Part shown: one piece after another, positions 24,672 through 33,484 of the stretch
How positions within the stretch are numbered: the stretch's first letter is position 1
Layout: every line of letters starts with the position of its first letter
Source: Bacteroidota bacterium
GTDB lineage: Bacteria; Bacteroidota; Bacteroidia; Bacteroidales; JAADJA01
Length of the DNA stretch: 64,000 bases
Direction of reading: 5' to 3'
Assembly: GCA_020444515.1 (NCBI GenBank)
Contig: JAHLKX010000006.1
Location: forward strand, 1-64,000
Position numbers and translations under genes: made by a program
Notes under the pieces: generated by a model
Told to the model about the DNA's origin: nothing
What the model saw: the letters and a program-made list of their open reading frames with translations, nothing else
The model's database searches: none

Positions 24672-25124
24672 ATGTTTGATAAAAAGATTGAAATACCCAT
24701 TGGATCGGACCATGGGGGATATGAACTCAAACAATACCTGATCGAAAAACTGACACAGGATGGCTATATCCTGGTTGATATGGGAACCCATGATTTAAGT
24801 AGTGTTGATTATCCTGATTTTATTCATCCTGTAGCAAAAAGGATCAATGACGGGAAAAATAAATTTGGCATTATTATGTGCGGAAGCGGTCAGGGAGCGA
24901 GCATGACAGCCAATAAGTATCCTCAGGTACGGGCTGCCCTTTTATGGGATGTTGAACAAGCAAAACTCACAAGACAACATAACAATGCCAATATCATTTC
25001 ATTGCCAGGACGTTTTATCGATTTTGATAAAGCGGTCGACATTGTTAAAGCATTTTTAAATGAGGATTTTGAAGGTGGACGCCATATTCAAAGGATCAAT
25101 AAAATCTCTCAGTTACTGAATTAA
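24672..25124 (+). CDS. rpiB: Ribose-5-phosphate isomerase B
   Basis: A 150-residue RpiB/LacAB family isomerase interconverting ribose 5-phosphate and ribulose 5-phosphate in the pentose phosphate pathway. The start IPIGSDHGGYELK, with D13 and H14, and the catalytic cysteine loop MCGSGQGASM (C70) are both present. RpiB-type C70 supports this over the LacA/LacB subunits. Length is normal. The next gene begins nine bases downstream, so the two are probably co-transcribed. Confidence 0.93.
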   Translation: MFDKKIEIPIGSDHGGYELKQYLIEKLTQDGYILVDMGTHDLSSVDYPDFIHPVAKRINDGKNKFGIIMCGSGQGASMTANKYPQVRAALLWDVEQAKLTRQHNNANIISLPGRFIDFDKAVDIVKAFLNEDFEGGRHIQRINKISQLLN

Positions 25125-25133
25125 TTACCCTCT

Positions 25134-26516
25134 ATGTACGAAGTATATCATAAATTTATAAAGGATTCGGAACGCAAAGCCTTTGATCTGGAACACCGGA
25201 TCAAAATCAATTTTAATATTTCGAAATACGATGCAGCTGTTGAAAAAGGGAAAAGCTTGTACAGTAATCTTGAATTGGCGCGTCAGCGGGCTTCAGCTGT
25301 CAAACATCGGGTAGTCAACAATCTTGATAAATACCTTATAGAATTTGCAGCAAATTTTGAAAAAAATGGAGGCAAACTGATTTGGGCTACAGATGGAGCA
25401 GAAGCTGTGAGGGAGATCCTTTCAATTATGCACAAGCATGAAGCAAAAGAGGTTGTGAAATCAAAATCAATGACCACCGAAGAAATCGAGATCAACCAGG
25501 CCCTGGAAAACGATGGTATAGAAATATTGGAAACCGATTTGGGGGAATATATTGTGCAGCTTGCTGGTGAAAAACCTTATCACATCGTAACCCCGGCCAT
25601 GCATAAATCAAAAGAAGATATTGCAGAATTGTTCCATGAAAAATTCAATATTCCGCGTGAAAGCACACCGGAAGAAATGACCGGTTATGTAAGGGAGCGC
25701 TTAAGAAAGAAATTTGTGTCAGCAGATGTGGGCATTACCGGTAGTAATTTTCTGATCGCTGATAGTGGTGCTGTTTGTATTACTGAAAATGAAGGCAATG
25801 CCATGATGTCGGTTTCTTTTCCTAAAGTACACATTGCCATTGCTGGGGTTGAAAAAATCATTCCAACCCTTGCCGACCTTGATCTTTTTTGGCCATTACT
25901 GGCTACCCACGGAACAGGTCAAAATATAACGGTCTATAATTCAATTGTTTCAGGTCCTCGCCGGGAAGGAGAAACGGATGGTCCGGATGAAATGTATTTG
26001 GTATTACTTGAAAATAACCGTTCCGAATTATTGAAACGCACCGAACAGCGGGTGGGTCTGAAATGCATACGTTGCGGGGCTTGTTTAAATGCCTGCCCGG
26101 TATATAAAAATATTGGCGGACATAGTTATAACACGACTTATAGCGGACCGATCGGATCGGTTATCACACCCCACCTTCGGGGAATGAATGATTTTAAACA
26201 TTTGAGTTTTGCTTCTTCATTGTGCGGTAATTGCACCGAAGTTTGTCCGGTAAAGATCCCTTTGCATGAAATGCTATTGGTTAACCGGAATGAAGCAGTT
26301 AAATCGGGATATTCCAAAACTTCAGAACGTATATCCATGAAGGGAATGAAGCATTTTTTGATGAAAAGAAAGCGCATGGATATGGTCAATCCCAGGTTAA
26401 AAAATCTGGGAATGCAAATGATGTTTAAAAGTGCCTGGGGATCCCGCAGAGATTTACCCCGATTTGCAAAAAAGTCTTTCCGGGAATTATGGATGGAAAG
26501 AAATCCAAATCAATAA
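25134..26516 (+). CDS. lutB: LutB-type iron-sulfur lactate utilization protein
   Basis: 460 residues. An N-terminal LUD domain (about 60-290) is followed by a two-cluster ferredoxin part. C311, C314, C317 and C321 (CIRCGACLNACP), with C364, C367 and C371 (CGNCTEVCP), ligate [4Fe-4S] clusters. The C-terminal helical tail is typical. LutB works with LutA and LutC in L-lactate oxidation to pyruvate. Neither partner is in the window: rpiB is upstream and a TPR protein follows on the other strand. The family is secure; lactate as substrate is inferred. Confidence 0.88.
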   Translation: MYEVYHKFIKDSERKAFDLEHRIKINFNISKYDAAVEKGKSLYSNLELARQRASAVKHRVVNNLDKYLIEFAANFEKNGGKLIWATDGAEAVREILSIMHKHEAKEVVKSKSMTTEEIEINQALENDGIEILETDLGEYIVQLAGEKPYHIVTPAMHKSKEDIAELFHEKFNIPRESTPEEMTGYVRERLRKKFVSADVGITGSNFLIADSGAVCITENEGNAMMSVSFPKVHIAIAGVEKIIPTLADLDLFWPLLATHGTGQNITVYNSIVSGPRREGETDGPDEMYLVLLENNRSELLKRTEQRVGLKCIRCGACLNACPVYKNIGGHSYNTTYSGPIGSVITPHLRGMNDFKHLSFASSLCGNCTEVCPVKIPLHEMLLVNRNEAVKSGYSKTSERISMKGMKHFLMKRKRMDMVNPRLKNLGMQMMFKSAWGSRRDLPRFAKKSFRELWMERNPNQ

Positions 26517-26526
26517 TGTATTTTCT

Positions 26527-28884
26527 TTATTCCTTGTAAGTTAGTAAATCAAATTCACTAAACAGGTTCCATAAAAAGGTTTCAATATCCAGTATAGCAA
26601 GTTCATCATCCCCGGAAATGAGGGAGGCCTGATATTGATATACTTGTGCTTCATCCATTTGAACAATTTCCTTGGCAACTTGTGAAGCATTGTAATAAGC
26701 CCGCCAGTCGCGATCGATATGAATAAATGCAACCCTGTAAAGATTCAGTTTTTCAAATGGCGATGGAATCAAATCAGCTGCCATTAATAGTTCTTCATAC
26801 GATAAATTATCAGGATTAGAACGGGCTGTCCGAATAAGTTCTGCATGTGTTTTATCTGTATTGCTGCAAGTGATGGCAGTATATTCGACTGGTTCTTCGT
26901 ATATCTTCGAACGCAATGACTCTATGAAGTTGTTCTTCATGGTCTCTGTAATTTCTGGATTTCCTTTGAAGTCTTCGATAGGCATTTTTTCATGGTCTTC
27001 GATCAGTGTAATGTGGATCGGTTCATCTGGAATATCCATGTTGGAGGGTTCCTCGCTTGAATAAACTTTCTCAACCAATGTGGCTGCAATGGTATTTTTA
27101 TTTGATTGCGCCTGTCCAACTGTAGGATTGGTTTCCATTGTTGTTTTATTTTCTTTATCTGTGTGGTTTTCCGGCACCTCATTCGTTTCTGACGTCGCTA
27201 AAGCATTATCATTGGATATAACCGGTTCTGCAAAAGTATCGGCGACGATCGATTTATTTGAAGACGTTGCATCAGATGTTGCTGTAGCTATTTCTGCTAC
27301 CACTTTTGAATCTTTTTCAGTATTTAAATTGATTTCCAATGTTTCATCTATTGAATTCAAATCTTTGGATGTACCCCCATACTTCACCGGTTCTACCGGC
27401 GTGGCCGCAATACTCGTTTTTACGGGAGGTAATTGTTCTGCATCTGCTGCTGATTTATGATCTTCGAGCTCCGGATTGTCATCAGTATTTAAATTGATCT
27501 CCAATGTTTCATTCATTGCCGTCAGCTCAGAAACATCATCTTTGGTTTGTACAGGATTTACAGGATCGTAAACTTTAATTTGTTCGTTCTTATAAGTCTG
27601 TTTATCTGCATTTGATTTGGACTGGGCCATTGATGGATTGTTCTGGTTATTAGGATTTTCAGTGTCTGTTTGAGTAAGTTGAACCGATGATTCCTTCATC
27701 GTTGGTTTCGGGGAAAGATTATCATTTCTGTGTTCCGGGTTTAGCGTTTCAGATCTTTTATCATCAAATGCAATACCAATTGAATTATCATTGGCTTTTA
27801 GTTGAGCTGCAAGCATATTCGACCTTATTTCATCATCTTTCATGAGCCGGACTTTATAAACATCGATCCCATCGTGCAAGTTGTCGCGATTGGATGCAAA
27901 AAATGCATATTCACCTGTTTTATCAGGAATAAATAAAATATCATCAAAAGGAGAATTAATGCCATTTCCCAGGTTTTCAGGTTCTCCAAATCTGCCTGAA
28001 ATGGTATCAAGTTTTGATCTGAAAATATCATATCCCCCCAGTGAATTATGTCCCCGAGAGCAAAAATAAAGGGTCATGCCCTGATCAGCTATAACCGGGT
28101 AGTCCTCATCATAGTAACTGTTAATTCCACCCTTAACCTTCATGGGTTCGTCCCAGTTTCCTTCATCATCATAGGTTACACTAAAAATATCACGATTATT
28201 TGAATTTAAATCGAATCCAGAAAAATATAAAATTCCTTTCACCTCTGAAACATAAACAAACTCAATATGATCGGTTTGGGATTCTTTGGATGACATAAAT
28301 TGTGCTGGTTTCTGGATCAAGGCACCATTAATTTCATCCACGGGATAAGCCCGGTGGTAATTTGACAACTGAAATTCATTTTTAGAAATGATTTCAGCAA
28401 TCATGTTTTTATTCTTAAGTTCACTTCCATTCTGGCAGGCATTTACCAAATCAAAAGTCTTCTTACCTTCGGGAGAATCCGGATCCGTCTTTGCCTGGTA
28501 CATTTGAAAATACTGAATGGCATTATCATATTCCTGGTTCTGATAGTAGGCCAATCCGAGATAGAATAAAACTTCTTTATTAGAAGTCATATCAGAATAG
28601 GCTTTACGTAAATAACGAATGGGTCGCTTGCGATCAGAACGATCCCCCATCAGCGTGCATACACCGAGTTTAAAATTATAATCGGGTTTTTCAGGATATA
28701 CACTGACCAACTGGGCAAACAAAGGAAGCGCCTTTTCCCATTCATCCCGTTCAAATAGCTTATTGGCCTGCTTGATCAAGTCTTTCTCGGCTATATTATT
28801 TTGCTGTGCTGTAATAACTATTGAACAGAAAAATAATAGCAGGAGAGTAAGAGTTGCCGGTATGTGAAAATTCTTCTTAATCAT
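26527..28884 (-). CDS. Secreted TPR and PD40 beta-propeller protein with internal repeats
   Basis: 785 residues. A signal peptide (FHIPATLTLLLLFFCSIVITAQ) leads to TPR-like helices (about 30-165) and a WD40-like PD40 propeller region (about 215-345, e.g. GMTLYFCSRGHNSLGGYDIF). Next comes a long Asn/Thr/Glu-rich, probably disordered part (about 350-640), then a helical C-terminus. The disordered part holds degenerate repeats with ETLEINLNT (twice) and IAATPVEPV-like segments (three). The front half resembles the PorE/SprE-like TPR-PD40 proteins of Bacteroidota, but there is no OmpA peptidoglycan-binding domain. Function is unknown; an envelope scaffold is a guess. Confidence 0.72.
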   Translation of the reverse strand: MIKKNFHIPATLTLLLLFFCSIVITAQQNNIAEKDLIKQANKLFERDEWEKALPLFAQLVSVYPEKPDYNFKLGVCTLMGDRSDRKRPIRYLRKAYSDMTSNKEVLFYLGLAYYQNQEYDNAIQYFQMYQAKTDPDSPEGKKTFDLVNACQNGSELKNKNMIAEIISKNEFQLSNYHRAYPVDEINGALIQKPAQFMSSKESQTDHIEFVYVSEVKGILYFSGFDLNSNNRDIFSVTYDDEGNWDEPMKVKGGINSYYDEDYPVIADQGMTLYFCSRGHNSLGGYDIFRSKLDTISGRFGEPENLGNGINSPFDDILFIPDKTGEYAFFASNRDNLHDGIDVYKVRLMKDDEIRSNMLAAQLKANDNSIGIAFDDKRSETLNPEHRNDNLSPKPTMKESSVQLTQTDTENPNNQNNPSMAQSKSNADKQTYKNEQIKVYDPVNPVQTKDDVSELTAMNETLEINLNTDDNPELEDHKSAADAEQLPPVKTSIAATPVEPVKYGGTSKDLNSIDETLEINLNTEKDSKVVAEIATATSDATSSNKSIVADTFAEPVISNDNALATSETNEVPENHTDKENKTTMETNPTVGQAQSNKNTIAATLVEKVYSSEEPSNMDIPDEPIHITLIEDHEKMPIEDFKGNPEITETMKNNFIESLRSKIYEEPVEYTAITCSNTDKTHAELIRTARSNPDNLSYEELLMAADLIPSPFEKLNLYRVAFIHIDRDWRAYYNASQVAKEIVQMDEAQVYQYQASLISGDDELAILDIETFLWNLFSEFDLLTYKE

Positions 28885-29495
28885 ATTTTCTTAAGTTACA
28901 TGGTTGGGTAACCCCATATATAAAAGTGGATTCTTTGGCTTTGCTAAAACTTTCAATAGCCATGTCCAATATTGTGCCAACCCTATTATGTGTTTGTTTA
29001 TCAGTTAGTTGGCGATAAAACCCTCTGTCCTGGGCTAAATAAATACTATCCGAAAATGTATAGTTATTATCATTTCCAAAGTATTTGAAACCATTGAAAA
29101 ATAAATATTTATGAGATAAATAACAATACACCTTACGTCTATTTTAATTAAGTTTGATCTGTTATTTGATACGTACTTTTCATGAAAAAGATTAATATTT
29201 TTCCCTCATATGTTCCAATCGTCATTATGTTGTTAACGGCTTGCGATATGCAACAGAAACCCAAATGGAAACCAGCCAGCAATCCGCTTTTAACGAGATG
29301 GCTGCTACTATGATGGAATTCATGGTCCGGGAATTCGAAAAACCACTGTGGTACTTGAGCAGGGTTTGCATCCATTTCGTTTAATTTATTTTCAACGATA
29401 CGGTGGCGAGGATCTCAACATTTCATTGTAAGGACCGGGAATTGAAAAGAAAGAAATACCACGAAAATTTTGGTAACACAAATAATCCATAAAAC
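28885..29495. other. Gene-poor stretch with decayed coding sequence
   Basis: 611 bases. The left part (to about 29150) shows no convincing gene; a minus-strand frame of 84 codons at 28877-29131 lacks recognisable features. The right part holds the plus-strand PA14 pseudogene listed separately. Confidence 0.6.
29182..29476 (+). pseudogene. Decayed lipoprotein gene with PA14-like domain fragment
   Basis: An ATG at 29182 opens a lipoprotein signal peptide ending in the lipobox LTAC, but this frame stops at 29311. From 29294, in another frame, the translation reads as the end of a PA14 domain: DGIHGPG, then TVVLEQGLHPFRLIYFQ, then GGEDLNISL. A TAA at 29429 follows, and after it GPGIEKKEIP continues in the same frame up to 29474. 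A long central part of the domain must be missing. PA14 domains bind carbohydrate and often accompany glycosidases, which fits the GH27 gene 20 bases downstream. The frame switch and in-frame stop argue for a dead gene rather than a sequencing error alone. Confidence 0.6.
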
Positions 29496-31775
29496 ATGAA
29501 GCAATCTTTGTATTTTTTCATACTGGTTATGATCATTGGGTGCCAAATAGCGGAACCACCCAAAAACCCTGTTATTTCATTTAATCAAAAATGGAAATTC
29601 ATTACCGGTGATCGAGATGTATATAAATCTCCAGAGTTTGATGATTCTGAGTGGATGGATATCGAAATGGACAAAATTTGGGAGCAACAGGGTTATGATC
29701 CATATGATGGTTATGCGTGGTTCAGAACAAGAATCGTCATTCCATCATATCTGAAGGATAACTCATTTCTGCAAGACAGCTTGCGTATTTTCCTGGGAAA
29801 AATTAACAATTTCGACCAGAGTTTTTTAAATGGTTTTATCATTGGGGTTAATGGGAAAAATATGCCTGCAGATGCTGTTTTGGACACAAATTTTATTCAT
29901 GCGCCCACCAATTACTGGGATCTGGAGCGAAGATATACTCTTTCGGCTGATGATCCAAGGATCCTTTGGGACCGGGAAAATGTGTTTGCCATCCGTGTTT
30001 ATGACGAGGGGGGACAGGGAGGCATGTATACCGGCAACCAGGAGCTGAGCATGACCAGTGTAATGGAATATCTTAAGTTTGATAACAATAATCAACCCTT
30101 TGACTTTGAAGGACAAAATCTATCAAAATCCTTTAGCATTAAAAACAATTCAAAATCTCTTACATTAAATGGTTATTTCACTATAGAAGCCCGGGGTAAA
30201 CTGGATGAAGGAGAATTGTATCATTTGAACGAAAATTTGACTTTATCGCCCGGGGAATCAAAATCTTATCACCTAGTAATTCGTCAGCTGGAACAGTCGG
30301 CAAAGATAACGTATGGCTTTGATTTTGAAGATGCCAACCAATCTATCATCCTAGAGGAAGAAAGCCCCTATATGCTGACCCCAATACCGGGTCAGGAACC
30401 ACAAATCAACGGTCCCGGCATTTACGGAGCCCGACCGGGTAACCCATTCCTGTATGCAATTCCTGCGTCAGGTTTGCGCCCGATGACCTATCAGGTTGAA
30501 GGTTTGCCAAAAGGGTTGAAACTCAATAAAAACAATGGAATTATCACGGGTAGTATCAAAAAAACCGGCATCTACGATGTTATTCTAAAAGTTGAAAATG
30601 ACCTTGGAAAAGACCAGAAGAGTTTTCAAATAGTCATAGGTGATAAAATCGCTCTTACTCCTCCACTGGGTTGGAATAGCTGGAACTGCTGGGGATTATC
30701 GGTAGATACGGAAAAAGCCATTGCCAGCGCAAAAATGTTTAAACAAAAAGGGTTGGCTGATCATGGGTGGTCATACATAAATCTTGATGATGGATGGGAA
30801 ATACCAAAGGATCAGGAACCCAAAAGGGATCCTTCCGGAAAGATATTGACCAATGAAAAATTTCCGGACATGAAAGCCCTCGGAGACAGTATTCATGTGC
30901 TGGGTCTTAAATTTGGTATTTACAGTTCTCCCGGACCATATACGTGCGGTGGTTACACAGCTTCGTACCAACACGAGTTACAGGATGCACAATCATTTGC
31001 AGATTGGGGAGTAGACTACCTAAAATATGATTGGTGTTCTTATGAGCAAATAGCCAATGATCATTCTCTTTCTGAACTAAAAAAACCTTACTTTTTAATG
31101 CGAGACTGTTTGGATAAAGTGAATCGCGATATTGTTTACAGCTTATGTCAGTATGGTATGGGTGAGGTATGGACATGGGGTGAAGAAGTGGGGGGTAATC
31201 TTTGGCGGACAACAGGTGATATTACAGATACATGGGAAAGTTTAAGCAGCATTGGTTTTGGACAGGTGGGGAATGCCCCATATGCCGGACCGGGGCACTG
31301 GAATGACCCGGATATGCTGATTGTTGGTTGGGTTGGCTGGGGGCCGAATCTTCATCCTACACGACTAACCCCTGATGAACAATACACCCACATTAGTTTA
31401 TGGAGTTTGTTGTCGGCGCCCATGCTCATTGGCTGCGATTTGGAGCGACTGGATGCTTTTACACTCAACCTTCTTACAAATGATGAAGTGCTCGCAGTCC
31501 ATCAGGATATTTTAGGAAAGCAAGCCATACCTGTTATTAAAACTGAAACAATGCAGGTTTGGGTGAAAGAGCTGGCAGGTGGCAATAAGGCAGTTGGAAT
31601 TTTTAATCTCGGTGATCAGACTGAAAAATTCAACTTATTGGCTGAACAAATTGGCATCAACGGTACAGCAAATATTCATGATCTTTGGCGTCAAAGGGAT
31701 GTTGGATCCTTCGGCTCTGCAAAGACGTTTTTAGTACCCTCCCATGGTGTCGTGTTGATTAAAGTTATTCCATAG
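29496..31775 (+). CDS. GH27 alpha-galactosidase-type lipoprotein
   Basis: 759 residues. The lipoprotein signal ends at IIGC (cysteine about residue 16). An N-terminal beta-sandwich (about 25-195, sugar-binding-like, GYAWFRTRIVIP) is followed by Ig-like parts (to about 380) and the GH27 barrel opening PPLGWNSWNCWGLSVD. The nucleophile is D512 (YLKYDWCSY) and the acid/base D575 (WRTTGDITDTW), matching human alpha-galactosidase A motifs. GPGHWNDPDMLIVG and the C-terminal beta domain complete the fold. It should remove terminal alpha-galactose or alpha-N-acetylgalactosamine outside the cytoplasm. No SusC/SusD pair is nearby, so it is not in a typical utilisation locus. Confidence 0.9.
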   Translation: MKQSLYFFILVMIIGCQIAEPPKNPVISFNQKWKFITGDRDVYKSPEFDDSEWMDIEMDKIWEQQGYDPYDGYAWFRTRIVIPSYLKDNSFLQDSLRIFLGKINNFDQSFLNGFIIGVNGKNMPADAVLDTNFIHAPTNYWDLERRYTLSADDPRILWDRENVFAIRVYDEGGQGGMYTGNQELSMTSVMEYLKFDNNNQPFDFEGQNLSKSFSIKNNSKSLTLNGYFTIEARGKLDEGELYHLNENLTLSPGESKSYHLVIRQLEQSAKITYGFDFEDANQSIILEEESPYMLTPIPGQEPQINGPGIYGARPGNPFLYAIPASGLRPMTYQVEGLPKGLKLNKNNGIITGSIKKTGIYDVILKVENDLGKDQKSFQIVIGDKIALTPPLGWNSWNCWGLSVDTEKAIASAKMFKQKGLADHGWSYINLDDGWEIPKDQEPKRDPSGKILTNEKFPDMKALGDSIHVLGLKFGIYSSPGPYTCGGYTASYQHELQDAQSFADWGVDYLKYDWCSYEQIANDHSLSELKKPYFLMRDCLDKVNRDIVYSLCQYGMGEVWTWGEEVGGNLWRTTGDITDTWESLSSIGFGQVGNAPYAGPGHWNDPDMLIVGWVGWGPNLHPTRLTPDEQYTHISLWSLLSAPMLIGCDLERLDAFTLNLLTNDEVLAVHQDILGKQAIPVIKTETMQVWVKELAGGNKAVGIFNLGDQTEKFNLLAEQIGINGTANIHDLWRQRDVGSFGSAKTFLVPSHGVVLIKVIP

Positions 31776-31808
31776 AAAAGGCCTGATTGTATTTAAATCA
31801 TTTGATAA

Positions 31809-32912
31809 TTAATCCAGCAGCTCTTCAAGTTTATTATGGAGATCTTCACCGCGGAGATTTTTAGCGATGATTGTACCATCAGGATTGAGCAGAATATTAG
31901 AAGGTATTGAATTGATACCATAAAGCTTTCCGGCTTTATTACCCCAGTATTTCAGATCAGAAACATGATGCCAAATAAGGTTATCGGTTTTTACTGCCTC
32001 CATCCATTTATCTTTGCTTCTGTCAAATGAAACTCCAAGGATATCAAACCCCTTGTCTTTGTATTCCTGGTATGCTGCCACGACATTGGGATTTTCACGA
32101 CGGCACGGACCACACCATGAAGCCCAGAAATCAACCAGTAAATACTTCCCATAAAGAGAGGAAAGGGTTACAGGCTCACCCTCCATATTATCCATGGTAA
32201 AGTCAATGGCAGGTTGTCCGATCGCTACGCTTTTTAAAACAGCAACGCGATCCTCAAGACTTTTAACATAAGTTGATTCCCGGATGGAAGGATCAAAATT
32301 TTCGACAACAGGTTCCAGATCATTTTCATCGAAATAGTAGGAATTGCGGCTAACCGCATAGGCTGCAACAACCGATTTGTTATTGCTGAGCGCATTGTCG
32401 AGAATGAATTGTTTCATTTGCACATCGACCGACTCAAATTCCTTATCCAGCTCACTCATTTTTTCCTCATCACCAGCTTCTTTGGCTTCTTTGTATTGTC
32501 TGTTCAAATCACTGTACATGTCATTGAACAACTGCATTTTTTCATTGTATTCATTATATTCGACTTGCGCCGTGGATCCTGTAATTTCTGCATTTCTGAA
32601 ATCATCAACCGTTGTTTTAAAAGTGATTTCTGACGGTTCTGCAAAAAACCCTGCGAATTTATTTTCACCATCAATGCTCACATAATACATTTCTGGAAAT
32701 TCGAGATGGCCCGTTAAAACAAAAGCATTGTTTTCTACCAGTGCAGAATCGAGTTTAATCCAGTCACCATTAGCTCTTTTATAGAGGTATGCCATACCAT
32801 TGTAATCACCATCAATGGTACCGTTGAGGGTCATCAAGGTTTTATCTTCAGGTTGATTTGAACAGGCAGCAAGCATAGCAAACCCGATTATGAATAATAA
32901 CAGATTTTTCAT
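31809..32912 (-). CDS. TlpA/ResA-like thioredoxin lipoprotein with DUF4369-type N-terminus
   Basis: 367 residues. The lipobox is LAAC (cysteine about residue 17). An N-terminal beta domain (about 25-130) resembles DUF4369, then a charged helical linker (about 130-175), then a redoxin domain (about 235-367). The active site is W266-C267-G-P-C270 in FWASWCGPCRRENP. Such proteins reduce or isomerise disulfides outside the cytoplasm. The architecture is common in Bacteroidota. It is a single-gene unit with a -7 box at 32953-32960. Confidence 0.9.
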   Translation of the reverse strand: MKNLLLFIIGFAMLAACSNQPEDKTLMTLNGTIDGDYNGMAYLYKRANGDWIKLDSALVENNAFVLTGHLEFPEMYYVSIDGENKFAGFFAEPSEITFKTTVDDFRNAEITGSTAQVEYNEYNEKMQLFNDMYSDLNRQYKEAKEAGDEEKMSELDKEFESVDVQMKQFILDNALSNNKSVVAAYAVSRNSYYFDENDLEPVVENFDPSIRESTYVKSLEDRVAVLKSVAIGQPAIDFTMDNMEGEPVTLSSLYGKYLLVDFWASWCGPCRRENPNVVAAYQEYKDKGFDILGVSFDRSKDKWMEAVKTDNLIWHHVSDLKYWGNKAGKLYGINSIPSNILLNPDGTIIAKNLRGEDLHNKLEELLD

Positions 32913-33484
32913 TCTTGATTTTTGTTTTATGTACTAATTTTAAAATTTGGAGCAAATATACATCCGATCGGCCATTTAACGACTATACTGCGATATTAAT
33001 TGTTAATGTTTTTGTTAACCTGAAAAATTCACTGACTTTTAATAATAGGAAAACAGATGAAATAAGCAAGCAATATGATGTCGTAAAACTTTACCTCAAG
33101 AAGGGGAGAGAAAAAAAGTTCAGGGAAAATCATGGGGATTCCATTTGGGTGATCCGGGAGGTTTGAAAGTCAGGGTGATGGAATATTATATCTGACCCTT
33201 CTGAAAGCAAGAAAACCCCGAACGACTTCAGTAATACAAGTGGTTTTGGAATAGGTGCTCTGGCACGGGTTTTAGAAAATACCAAAATTCATTGAATCAG
33301 CCAGCCATAAGATCGAAGATTTTCGGTACACATGACCTCCGAATTATTTCCAATGCGTATATTGACAAACGTCGCAAAGTCCGGTTGATCAAAATCGTGC
33401 TATAGGCATCAGAATAAACAGTTTTGATGAACTTTCCAGAAAGTTTTTATTTAAAAGGATTGATGTTTCGGGTTTGATATTTGT
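32913..33484. other. Gene-free stretch, possibly a degraded gene
   Basis: 572 bases between two minus-strand genes. Plus-strand frames are short and broken. The piece ending near 33166 (with KQYDVVKLYLKKGREKKF) and a later piece near 33300-33408 (THDLRIISNAYIDKRRKV) look protein-like in composition but stand in separate frames. I cannot identify a parent family. It also contains the promoter of the TlpA gene. Confidence 0.4.
32953..32960 (-). promoter_or_regulatory. -7 box upstream of the TlpA-like gene
   Basis: On the minus strand: TATATTTG, a perfect TAnnTTTG, about 40 bases before the ATG at 32912. Confidence 0.45.

Noticed and set aside
28877..29131. Minus-strand 84-codon frame overlapping the start of the TPR gene
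   Set aside because: No signal peptide, motif or family pattern, and no promoter box. It could be a small real gene, but nothing supports it.
32915..33166. Plus-strand 83-codon frame upstream of the TlpA gene
   Set aside because: The first half runs through the TlpA promoter region and the end looks like a broken fragment. It is reported only as a possible remnant.
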